Below, in pieces: positions 47,956-59,899 of a stretch of 64,000 nt of DNA. The position numbers were made by a program, and so were the translations under genes. The notes under the pieces were generated by a model that was given only the letters and a program-made list of their open reading frames with translations, searched no databases and had not been told where the DNA came from. The DNA lies in the NCBI GenBank assembly GCA_037893245.1, contig JBAIAA010000030.1, forward strand, positions 620,001 to 684,000. The letters run 5' to 3'. The first letter of the stretch is position 1, and each line of letters begins with the position of its first letter. Source of the stretch: Crossaster papposus (taxonomy: Eukaryota > Echinodermata > Asteroidea > Velatida > Solasteridae).

Positions 47956-50900
47956 GGCCTCCAGGAATGGCAAAATTAGAAATTTGACCCGGGGCATGCT
48001 TTGTTAGTATTTTATTTCGATTTTCTGAAAATGTTAACGTTAACACACGCGTTTCAAATTCGCCATAGGTTTGTGCACACAATCCTCGCCCACAAATAAG
48101 GGCATGAAGAAAAGCATGCCCCGGGAAGGGGCTGGGTGTTAGGAGATAGAGGGGGGCCTCCAGGAATGGCAAAATTAGCAATTTGACCCGGGGCATGCTT
48201 TGTTATTATTTTATTTCGATTTTCTGAAAATGTTAACGTTAACACTCGCGTTTCAAATTCGCCATAGGTTTGTGCACACAATCCCCGCCCACAAATAAGG
48301 GCATGAAGGAAAGCATGCTCCGGGAAGGGGTTGGGTATTAGGAGATAGAGGGGGGCCTCCAGGAATGGCAAAATTAGCAATTTGACCCTGGGCATGCTTT
48401 GTTAGTATTTTATTTCGATTTTCTGAAAAATTTAACGTTAACACACGCGTTTCAAATTCGCCATAGGTTTGTGCACACAATCCCCGCCCACAAATAAGGG
48501 CAGGAAGGAAAGCATGCCCCGGGAAGGGGCTGGGTGTTAGGAGATAGAGGGGGGCCTCCAGGAATGGCAAAATTAGCAATTTGACCAGGGGCATGCTTTG
48601 TTAGGATTTTATTTCGATTTTCTGAAAATGTTAACGTTAACACACGCGTTTCAAAATCGCCATAGGTTTGTGCACACAATCCCCGCCCACAAATAAGGGC
48701 ATGTTGACCCGGGGCATGCTTTGTTAGTATTTTATTTCGATCTTCTGAACATTTTAACGTTAACACACGCGTTTCAAATTCGCCATAGGTTTGTGCACAC
48801 AATCCCCGCCCACAAATAAGGGCATGAAGGAAAGCATGCTCCGGGAAGGGGCTGGGTGTTAGGAGATAGAGGGGGGCCTCCAGGAATGGCAAAATTAGCA
48901 ATTTGACCCGGGGCATGCTTTGTTAGTATTTTATTTCGATTTTCTGAAAATTTTAACGTTAACACACGCGTTTCAAATTCGCCATAGGTTTGTGCACACA
49001 ATCCCCGCCCACAAATAAGGGCATAAAGAAAAGCATGCCCCGGGAAGGGGCTGGGTGTTAGGAGATAGAGGGGGGCCTCCAGGAATGGCAAAATTAGCAA
49101 TTTGACCCGGGGCATGCTTTGTTAGTATTTTATTTCGATTTTCTGAAAATTTTAACGTTAACACTCGCGTTTCAAATTCGCCATAGGTTTGTGCACACAA
49201 TCCCCGCCCACAAATAAGGGCATGAAGGAAAGCATGCTGCGGGAAGGGGCTGGGTGTTAGGAGATAGAGGGGGGCCTCCAGGAATGGCAAAATTAGCAAT
49301 TTGACCCTGGGCATGCTTTGTTAGTATTTTATTTCGATTTTCTGAAAAATGTAACGTTAACACACGCGTTTCAAATTCGCCATAGGTTTGTGCACACAAT
49401 CCCCGCCCACAAATAAGGGCATGAAGGAAAGCATGCCCCGGGAAGGGGCTGGGTGTTAGGAGATAGAGGGGGGCCTCCAGGAATGGCAAAATTTGCAATT
49501 TGACCAGGGGCATGCTTTGTTAGTATTTTATTTCGATTTTCTGAAAATGTTAACGTTAACACACGCGTTTCAAATTCGCCATAGGTTTGTGCACACAATC
49601 CCCGCCCACAAATAAGGGCATGAAGGAAAGCATGCCCCGGGAAGGGGCTGGGTGTTAGGAGATAGAGGGGGGCCTCCAGGAATGGCAAAATTAGCAATTT
49701 GACCCGGGACATGCTTTGTTAGTATTTTATTTCGATCTTCTAAAAATTTTAACGTTAACACACGCGTTTCAAATTCGCCATAGGTTTGTGCACACAATCC
49801 CCGCCCACAAATAAGGGCATGACGGAAAGCATGCCCCGGGAAGGGGCTGGGTGTTAGGAGATAGAGGGGGGCCTCCAGGAATGGCAACATTAGCAATTTG
49901 ACCCGGGGCATGCTTTGTTAGTATTTTATTTCGATTTTCTGAAAATTGTAACGTTAACACACGCGTTTCAAATTCGCCATAGGTTTGTGCACACAATCCC
50001 CGCCCACAAATAAGGGCATGAAGGAAAGCATGCCCCGGGAAGGGGCTGGGTGTTAGGAGATAGAGGGGGGCCTCCAGGAATGGCAAAATTAGCAATTTGA
50101 CCCGGGGCATGCTTTGTTAGTATTTTATTTAGATTTTCTGAAGATTTTAACGTTAACACACGCGTTTCAAATTCGCCATAGGTTTGTGCACACAATCCCC
50201 GCCCACAAATAAGGGAATGAAGGAAAGCATGCCCCGGGAAGGGGCTGGGTGTTAGGAGATAGAGGGGGGCCTCCAGGAATGGCAAAATTAGCAATTTGAC
50301 CCGGGGCATGCTTTGTTAGTATTTTATTTCGATTTTCTGAAAATGTTAACGTTAACACACGCGTTTCAAATTCGCCATAGGTTTGTGCACACAATCCCCG
50401 CCCACAAATAAGGGCATGAAGGAAAGCATGCCCCGGGAAGGGGCTGTGTGTTAGGAGATAGAGGGGGGCCTCCAGGAATGGCAAAATTAGCAATTTGACC
50501 CGGGGCATGCTTTGTTAGTATTTTATTTCGATTTTCTGTAAATTGTAACGTTAACACACGCGTTTCAAATTCGCCATAGGTTTGTGCACACAATCCCCGC
50601 CCACAAATAAGGGCATGAAGGAAAGCATGCCCCGGGAAGGGGCTGGGTGTTAGGAGATAGAGGGGGGCCTCCAGGAATGGCAAAATTAGCAATTTGACCC
50701 GGGGCATGCTTTGTTAGTATTTTATTTCGATTTTCTGAAAATGTTAACGTTAACACACGCGTTTCAAATTCGCCATAGGTTTGTGCACACAATCCCCGCC
50801 CACAAATAAGGGCATGAAGGAAAGCATGCCCCGGGAAGAGGCTGGGTGTTAGGAGATAGAGGGGGGCCTCCAGGAATGGCAAAATTAGAAATTTGACCCG

Positions 50901-51117
50901 GGGCATGCTTTGTTAGTATTTTATTTCGATTTTCTGAAAATTTTAACGTTAACACACGCGTTTCAAATTCGCCATAGGTTTGTGCACACAATCCCCGCCC
51001 ACAAATAAGGGCATGAAGAAAAGCATGCCCCGGGAAGGGGCTGGGTGTTAGGAGATAGAGGGGGGCCTCCAGGAATGGCAAAATTAGCAATTTGACCCGG
51101 GGCATGCTTTGTTAGTA
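47956..51117 (-). repeat. 18-mer HOR (about 3,507 bp), copy 2
   Basis: Partner of 44,450-47,610. It shares all the markers listed for copy 1 (truncated monomer at 48,703, ATTTAGATTTTCTGAAG at about 50,127). A third, partial relative lies to the left: the ATTTAGATTTTCTGAAG monomer and its neighbours at about 43,700-44,150 match 46,410-46,860 at lag 2,709. Confidence 0.85.
48694..48713 (-). repeat. 123-bp truncated monomer, copy 2
   Basis: Same GGGCATG-TTGACCC joint as at 45,197, 3,506 bp away. The neighbouring CAAAATCGCC variant (48,653; 45,147 in copy 1) is also shared. Confidence 0.92.
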
Positions 51118-54100
51118 TTTTATTTCGATTTTCTGAAAATGTTAACGTTAACACTCGCGTTTCAAATTCGCCATAGGTTTGTGCACACAATCCCCGCCCA
51201 CAAATAAGGGCATGAAGGAAAGCATGCTCCGGGAAGGGGCTGGGTGTTAGGAGATAGAGGGGGGCCTCCAGGAATGGCAAAATTAGCAATTTGACCCTGG
51301 GCATGCTTTGTTAGTATTTTATTTCGATTTTCTGAAAAATTTAACGTTAACACACGCGTTTCAAATTCGCCATAGGTTTGTGCACACAAACCCCGCCCAC
51401 AAATAAGGGCATGAAGGAAAGCATGCCCCGGGAAGGGGCTGGGTGTTAGGAGATAGAGGGGGGCCTCCAGGAATGGCAAAATTAGCAATTTGACCCGGGG
51501 CATGCTTTGTTAGTATTTTATTTCGATTTTCTGAAAATGTTAACGTTAACACACGCGTTTCAAATTCGCCATAGGTTTGTGCACACAATCCCCGCCCACA
51601 AATAAGGGCATGAAGGAAAGCATGCCCCGGGAAGGGGCTGTGTGTTAGGAGATAGAGGGGGGCCTCCAGGAATGGCAAAATTAGCAATTTGACCCGGGGC
51701 ATGCTTTGTTAGTATTTTATTTCGATTTTCTGAAAATTGTAACGTTAACACACGCGTTTCAAATTCGCCATAGGTTTGTGCACACAATCCCCGCCCACAA
51801 ATAAGGGCATGAAGGAAAGCATGCCCCGGGAAGGGGCTGGGTGTTAGGAGATAGAGGGGGGCCTCCAGGAATGGCAAAATTAGCAATTTGACCCGGGGCA
51901 TGCTTTGTTAGTATTTTATTTCGATTTTCTGAAAATGTTAACGTTAACACACGCGTTTCAAATTCGCCATAGGTTTGTGCACACAATCCCCGCCCACAAA
52001 TAAGGGCATGAAGGAAAGCATGCCCCGGGAAGAGGCTGGGTGTTAGGAGATAGAGGGGGGCCTCCAGGAATGGCAAAATTAGAAATTTGACCCGGGGCAT
52101 GCTTTGTTAGTATTTTATTTCGATTTTCTGAAAATTTTAACGTTAACACACGCGTTTCAAATTCGCCATAGGTTTGTGCACACAATCCCCGCCCACAAAT
52201 AAGGGCATGAAGAAAAGCATGCCCCGGGAAGGGGCTGGGTGTTAGGAGATAGAGGGGGGCCTCCAGGAATGGCAAAATTAGCAATTTGACCCGGGGCATG
52301 CTTTGTTAGTATTTTATTTCGATTTTCTGAAAATGTTAACGTTAACACTCGCGTTTCAAATTCGCCATAGGTTTGTGCACACAATCCCCGCCCACAAATA
52401 AGGGCATGAAGGAAAGCTTGCTCCGGGAAGGGGCTGGGTGTTAGGAGATAGAGGGGGGCCTCCAGGAATGGCAAAATTAGCAATTTGACCCTGGGCATGC
52501 TTTGTTAGTATTTTATTTCGATTTTCTGAAAAATTTAACGTTAACACACGCGTTTCAAATTCGCCATAGGTTTGTGCACACAATCCCCGCCCACAAATAA
52601 GGGCATGAAGGAAAGCATGCCCCGGGAAGGGGCTGGGTGTTAGGAGATAGAGGGGGGCCTCCAGGAATGGCAAAATTAGCAATTTGACCAGGGGCATGCT
52701 TTGTTAGTATTTTATTTCGATTTTCTGAAAATGTTAACGTTAACACACGCGTTTCAAAATCGCCATAGGTTTGTGCACACAATCCCCGCCCACAAATAAG
52801 GGCATGAAGGAAAGCATGCCCCGGGAAGAGGCTGGGTGTTAGGAGATAGAGGGGGGCCTCCAGGAATGGCAAAATTAGAAATTTGACCCGGGGCATGCTT
52901 TGTTAGTATTTTATTTCGATTTTCTGAAAATTTTAACGTTAACACACGCGTTTCAAATTCGCCATAGGTTTGTGCACACAATCCCCGCCCACAAATAAGG
53001 GCATGAAGAAAAGCATGCCCCGGGAAGGGGCTGGGTGTTAGGAGATAGAGGGGGGCCTCCAGGAATGGCAAAATTAGCAATTTGACCCGGGGCATGCTTT
53101 GTTAGTATTTTATTTCGATTTTCTGAAAATGTTAACGTTAACACACGCGTTTCAAATTCGCCATAGGTTTGTGCACACAATCCCCGCCCACAAATAAGGG
53201 CATGAAGGAAAGCATGCCCCGGGAAGGGGCTGTGTGTTAGGAGATAGAGGGGGGCCTCCAGGAATGGCAAAATTAGCAATTTGACCCGGGGCATGCTTTG
53301 TTAGTATTTTATTTCGATTTTCTGAAAATTGTAACGTTAACACACGCGTTTCAAATTCACCATAGGTTTGTGCACACAATCCCCGCCCACAAATAAGGGC
53401 ATGAAGGAAAGCATGCCCCGGGAAGGGGCTGGGTGTTAGGAGATAGAGGGGGGCCTCCAGGAATGGCAAAATTAGCAATTTGACCCGGGGCATGCTTTGT
53501 TAGTATTTTATTTCGATTTTCTGAAAATGTTAACGTTAACACACGCGTTTCAAATTCGCCATAGGTTTGTGCACACAATCCCCGCCCACAAATAAGGGCA
53601 TGAAGGAAAGCATGCCCCGGGAAGAGGCTGGGTGTTAGGAGATAGAGGGGGGCCTCCAGGAATGGCAAAATTAGAAATTTGACCCGGGGCATGCTTTGTT
53701 AGTATTTTATTTCGATTTTCTGAAAATTTTAACGTTAACACACGCGTTTCAAATTCGCCATAGGTTTGTGCACACAATCCCCGCCCACAAATAAGGGCAT
53801 GAAGAAAAGCATGCCCCGGGAAGGGGCTGGGTGTTAGGAGATAGAGGGGGGCCTCCAGGAATGGCAAAATTAGCAATTTGACCCGGGGCATGCTTTGTTA
53901 GTATTTTATTTCGATTTTCTGAAAATGTTAACGTTAACACTCGCGTTTCAAATTCGCCATAGGTTTGTGCACACAATCCCCGCCCACAAATAAGGGCATG
54001 AAGGAAAGCATGCTCCGGGAAGGGGCTGGGTGTTAGGAGATAGAGGGGGGCCTCCAGGAATGGCAAAATTAGCAATTTGACCCTGGGCATGCTTTGTTAG

Positions 54101-55300
54101 TATTTTATTTCGATTTTCTGAAAAATTTAACGTTAACACACGCGTTTCAAATTCGCCATAGGTTTGTGCACACAATCCCCGCCCACAAATAAGGGCATGA
54201 AGGAAAGCATGCCCCGGGAAGGGGCTGGGTGTTAGGAGATAGAGGGGGGCCTCCAGGAATAGCAAAATTAGCAATTTGACCCGGGGCATGCTTTGTTAGT
54301 ATTTTATTTCGATTTTCTGAAAATGTTAACGTTAACACACGCGTTTCAAATTCGCCATAGGTTTGTGCACACAATCCCCGCCCACAAATAAGGGCATGAA
54401 GGAAAGCATGCCCCGGGAAGGGGCTGTGTGTTAGGAGATAGAGGGGGGCCTCCAGGAATGGCAAAATTAGCAATTTGACCCGGGGCATGCTTTGTTAGTA
54501 TTTTATTTCGATTTTCTGAAAATTGTAACGTTAACACACGCGTTTCAAATTCACCATAGGTTTGTGCACACAATCCCCGCCCACAAATAAGGGCATGAAG
54601 GAAAGCATGCCCCGGGAAGGGGCTGGGTGTTAGGAGATAGAGGGGGGCCTCCAGGAATGGCAAAATTAGCAATTTGACCCGGGGCATGCTTTGTTAGTAT
54701 TTTATTTCGATTTTCTGAAAATGTTAACGTTAACACACGCGTTTCAAATTCGCCATAGGTTTGTGCACACAATCCCCGCCCACAAATAAGGGCATGAAGG
54801 AAAGCATGCCCCGGAAAGAGGCTGGGTGTTAGGAGATAGAGGGGGGCCTCCAGGAATGGCAAAATTAGAAATTTGACCCGGGGCATGCTTTGTTAGTATT
54901 TTATTTCGATTTTCTGAAAATTTTAACGTTAACACACGCGTTTCAAATTCGCCATAGTTTGTGCACACAATCCCCGCCCACAAATAAGGACATGAAGAAA
55001 AGCATGCCCCGGGAAGGGGCTGGGTGTTAGGAGATAGAGGGGGGCCTCCAGGAATGGCAAAATTAGCAATTTGACCCGGGGCATGCTTTGTTAGTATTTT
55101 ATTTCGATTTTCTGAAAATGTTAACGTTAACACTCGCGTTTCAAATTCGCCATAGGTTTGTGCACACAATCCCCGCCCACAAATAAGGGCATGAAGGAAA
55201 GCATGCTCCGGGAAGGGGCTGGGTGTTAGGAGATAGAGGGGGGCCTCCAGGAATGGCAAAATTAGCAATTTGACCCTGGGCATGCTTTGTTAGTATTTTA
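50565..55300 (-). repeat. 6-4-4-6 monomer HOR steps
   Basis: A monomer pair tagged by GGGAAGAGGCTGG and AATTAGAAATTTG recurs at about 50,838, 52,032, 52,828, 53,624 and 54,818: spacings of 1,194, 796, 796 and 1,194 bp (6, 4, 4 and 6 monomers). Between them lie blocks with AACACTCGCG and GCATGCTCCGGG, present only in the longer units, so a 6-mer and a shortened 4-mer alternate. One base lost in CCATAGTTTG (about 54,957) joins two frames there. Earlier copies of the tag (46,138 and 47,331) link this zone to the 18-mer HOR. Confidence 0.82.
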
Positions 55301-55737
55301 TTTCGATTTTCTGAAAAATTTAACGTTAACACACGCGTTTCAAATTCGCCATAGGTTTGTGCACACAATCTCCGCCCACAAATAAGGGCATGAAGGAAAG
55401 CATGCCCCGGGAAGGGGCTGGGTGTTAGGAGATAGAGGGGGGCCTCCAGGAATGGCAAAATTAGCAATTTGACCAGGGGCATGCTTTGTTAGTATTTTAT
55501 TTCGATTTTCTGAAAATGTTAACGTTAACACACGCGTTTCAAATTCGCCATAGGTTTGTGCACACAATCCCCGCCCACAAATAAGGGCATGAAGGAAAGC
55601 ATGTCCCGGGAAGGGGCTGGGTGTTAGGAGATAGAGGGGGGCCTCCAGGAATGGCAAAATTAGCAATTTGACCCGGGGCATGCTTTGTTAGTATTTTATT
55701 TCGATCTTCTGAACATTTTAACGTTAACACACGCGTT

Positions 55738-58700
55738 TCAAATTCGCCATAGGTTTGTGCACACAATCCCCGCCCACAAATAAGGGCATGAAGAAAAGCA
55801 TGCCCCGGGAAGGGGCTGGGTGTTAGGAGATAGAGGGGGGCCTCCAGGAATGGCAAAATTAGCAATTTGACCCGGGGCATGCTTTGTTAGTATTTTATTT
55901 CGATTTTCTGAACATTTTAACGTTAACACACGCGTTTCAAATTCGCCATAGGTTTGTGCACACAATCCCCGCCCACAAATAAGGGAATGAAGGAAAGCAT
56001 GCCCCGGGAAGGGGCTGGGTGTTAGGAGATAGAGGGGGGCCTCCAGAAATGGCAAAATTAGCAATTTGACCCGGGGCATGCTTTGTTAGTATTTTATTTC
56101 GATTTTCTGAAAATTTTAACGTTAACACACGCGTTTTTTAAATTCGCCATAGGTTTGTGAACACAATCCCCGCCCACAAATAAGGGCATGAAGGAAAGCA
56201 TGCCCCGGGAAGGGGCTGGGTGTTAGGAGATAGAGGGGGGCCTCCAGGAATGGCAAAATTAGCAATTTGACCCGGGGCATGCTTTGTTAGTATTTTATTT
56301 CGATTTTCTGAAAATGTTAACGTTAACACACGCGTTTCAAATTCGCCATAGGTTTGTGCACACAATCCCCGCCCACAAATAAGGGCATGAAGGAAAGCAT
56401 GCCCCGGGAAGGGGCTGGGTGTTAGGAGATAGAGGGGGGCCTCCAGGAATGGCAAAATTAGCAATTTGACCCGGGGCATGCTTTGTTAGTATTTTATTTC
56501 GATTTTCTGAACATTTTAACGTTAACACACGCGTTTCAAATTCGCCATAGGTTTGTGCACACAATCCCCGCCCACAAATAAGGGAATGAAGGAAAGCATG
56601 CCCCGGGAAGGGGCTGGGTGTTAGGAGATAGAGGGGGGCCTCCAGGAATGGCATAATTAGCAATTTGACCCGGGCATGCTTTGTTAGTATTTTATTTCGA
56701 TTTTCTGAAAATGTTAACGTTAACACACGCGTTTCAAATTCGCCATAGGTTTGTGCACACAATCCCCGCCCACAAATAAGGGCATGAAGGAAAGCATGCC
56801 CCGGGAAGGGGCTGGGTGTTAGGAGATAGAGGGGGGCCTCCAGGAATGGCAAAATTAGCAATTTGACCCGGGGCATGCTTTGTTAGTATTTTATTTCGAT
56901 TTTTGTGAACATTTTAACGTTAACACACGCGTTTCAAATTCGCCATAGGTTTGTGCACACAATCCCCGCCCACAAATAAGGGCATGAAGAAAAGCATGCC
57001 CCGGGAAGGGGCTGGGTGTTAGGAGATAGAGGGGGGCCTCCAGGAATGGCAAAATTAGCAATTTGACCCGGGGCATGCTTTGTTAGTATTTTATTTCGAT
57101 TTTCTGAAAATTGTAACGTTAACACACGCGTTTCAAATTCGCCATAGGTTTGTGCACATAATCCCCGCCCACAAATAAGGGCATGAAGGAAAGCATGCTC
57201 CGGGAAGGGGCTGGGTGTTAGGAGATAGAGGGGGGCCTCCAGGAATGGCAAAATTAGCAATTTGACCCGGGGCATGCTTTGTTAGTATTTTATTTCGATT
57301 TTCTGAACATTTTAACGTTAACACACGCGTTTCAAATTCGCCATAGGTTTGTGCACACAATCCCCGCCCACAAATAAGGGCATGAAGAAAAGCATGCCCC
57401 GGGAAGGGGCTGGGTGTTAGGAGATAGAGGGGGGCCTCCAGGAATGGCAAAATTAGCAATTTGACCCGGGGCATGCTTTGTTAGTATTTTATTTCGATTT
57501 TCTGAAAATTGTAACGTTAACACACGCGTTTCAAATTCGCCATAGGTTTGTGCACATAATCCCCGCCCACAAATAAGGGCATGAAGGAAAGCATGCTCCG
57601 GGAAGGGGCTTGGTGTTAGGAGATAGAGGGGGGCCTCCAGGAATGGCAAAATTAGCAATTTGACCCGGGGCATGCTTTGTTAGTATTTTATTTCGATTTT
57701 CTGAACATTTTAACGTTAACACACGCGTTTCAAATTCGCCATAGGTTTGTGCACACAATCCCCGCCCACAAATAAGGGAATGAAGGAAAGCATGCCCCGG
57801 GAAGGGGCTGGGTGTTAGGAGATAGAGGGGGGCCTCCAGGAATGGCAAAATTAGCAATTTGACCCGGGGCATGCTTTGTTAGTATTTTATTTCGATTTTC
57901 TGAAAATTTTAACGTTAACACACGCGTTTCAAATTCGCCATAGGTTTGTGAACACAATCCCCGCCCACAAATAAGGGCATGAAGGAAAGCATGCCCCGGG
58001 AAGGTACTGGGTGTTAGGAGATAGAGGGGGGCCTCCAGGAATGGCAAAATTAGCAATTTGACCCGGGGCATGCTTTGTTAGTATTTTATTTCGATTTTCT
58101 GAACATTTTAACGTTAACACACGCGTTTCAAATTCGCCATAGGTTTGTGCACACAATCCCCGCCCACAAATAAGGGAATGAAGGAAAGCATGCCCCGGGA
58201 AGGGGCTGGGTGTTAGGAGATAGAGGGGGGCCTCCAGGAATGGCATAATTAGCAATTTGACCCGGGCATGCTTTGTTAGTATTTTATTTCGATTTTCTGA
58301 AAATGTTAACGTTAACACACGCGTTTCAAATTCGCCATAGGTTTGTGCACACAATCCCCGCCCACAAATAAGGGCATGAAGGAAAGCATGCCCCGGGAAG
58401 GGGCTGGGTGTTAGGAGATAGAGGGGGGCCTCCAGGAATGGCAAAATTAGCAATTTGACCCGGGGCATGCTTTGTTATTATTTTATTTCGATTTTCTGAA
58501 CATTTTAACGTTAACACACGCGTTTCAAATTCGCCATAGGTTTGTGCACACAATCCCCGCCCACAAATAAGGGCATGAAGAAAAGCATGCCCCGGGAAGG
58601 GGCTGGGTGTTAGGAGATAGAGGGGGGCCTCCAGGAATGGCAAAATTAGCAATTTGACCCGGGGCATGCTTTGTTAGTATTTTATTTCGATTTTCTGAAA

Positions 58701-59470
58701 ATTGTAACGTTAACACACGCGTTTCAAATTCGCCATAGGTTTGTGCACATAATCCCCGCCCACAAATAAGGGCATGAAGGAAAGCATGCTCCGGGAAGGG
58801 GCTGGGTGTTAGGAGATAGAGGGGGGCCTCCAGGAATGGCAAAATTAGCAATTTGACCCGGGGCATGCTTTGTTAGTATTTTATTTCGATTTTCTGAACA
58901 TTTTAACGTTAACACACGCGTTTCAAATTCGCCATAGGTTTGTGCACACAATCCCCGCCCACAAATAAGGGCATGAAGAAAAGCATGCCCCGGGAAGGGG
59001 CTGGGTGTTAGGAGATAGAGGGGGGCCTCCAGGAATGGCAAAATTAGCAATTTGACCCGGGGCATGCTTTGTTAGTATTTTATTTCGATTTTCTGAAAAT
59101 TGTAACGTTAACACACGCGTTTCAAATTCGCCATAGGTTTGTGCACATAATCCCCGCCCACAAATAAGGGCATAAAGGAAAGCATGCTCCGGGAAGGGGC
59201 TGGGTGTTAGGAGATAGAGGGGGGCCTCCAGGAATGGCAAAATTAGCAATTTGACCCGGGGCATGCTTTGTTAGTATTTTATTTCGATTTTCTGAACATT
59301 TTAACGTTAACACACGCGTTTCAAATTCGCCATAGGTTTGTGCACACAATCCCCGCCCACAAATAAGGGAATGAAGGAAAGCATGCCCCGGGAAGGGGCT
59401 GGGTGTTAGGAGATAGAGGGGGGCCTCCAGGAATGGCAAAATTAGCAATTTGACCCGGGGCATGCTTTGT
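55738..59470 (-). repeat. 8-mer and 2-mer HOR steps
   Basis: The GCATAATTAG monomer with CCCGGGCATGC (one G lost) recurs at 56,654 and 58,246 (1,592 bp, eight monomers) and again at 63,762. The GTGCACATAATCC variant recurs at 57,159, 57,557, 58,750 and 59,148: pairs 398 bp apart, the pairs 1,591 bp apart. So a dimer duplicated first and the enclosing 8-mer duplicated later. GTTTGTGAACAC (56,160 and 57,951) is a further shared tag. Confidence 0.8.
56131..56148 (-). repeat. Monomer with altered T-run
   Basis: GCGTTTTTTAAATTCGCC replaces the usual GCGTTTCAAATTCGCC, a net gain of two bases and loss of a C. I saw it only once, so it is a private change. Confidence 0.85.
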
Positions 59471-59564
59471 TAGTATTTTATTTCGATTTTCTGAACATTT
59501 TAACGTTAACACACGCGTTTCAAATTCGCCATAGGTTTGTGCACACAATCCCCGCCCACAAATA

Positions 59565-59584
59565 AGGGAATAAGGAAAGCATGC
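59565..59584 (-). repeat. Monomer with two-base deletion
   Basis: GGGAATAAGGAAAGC replaces GGGAATGAAGGAAAGC-like sequence in neighbouring copies; the monomer is shortened and the open frame of the repeat changes here. Private to this copy. Confidence 0.7.
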
Positions 59585-59899
59585 CCCGGGAAGGGGCTTG
59601 GTGTTAGGAGATAGAGGGGGGCCTCCAGGAATGGCAAAATTAGCAATTTGACCCGGGGCATGCTTTGTTAGTATTTTATTTCGATTTTCTGAAAATGTTA
59701 ACGTTAACACACGCGTTTCAAATTCGCCATAGGTTTGTGCACACAATCCCCGCCCACAAATAAGGGCATGAAGGAAAGCATGCTCCGGGAAGGGGCTGGG
59801 TGTTAGGAGATAGAGGGGGGCCTCCAGGAATGGCAAAATTAGCAATTTGACCCTGGGCATGCTTTGTTAGTATTTTATTTCGATTTTCTGAACATTTTA

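Noticed and set aside
52414-52419. An eighth member of the HindIII-site monomer series
   Set aside because: The context is AAGCTTGCTCC without the linked GGGGCTGTGTGTT change, so it looks like an independent substitution in another subfamily.
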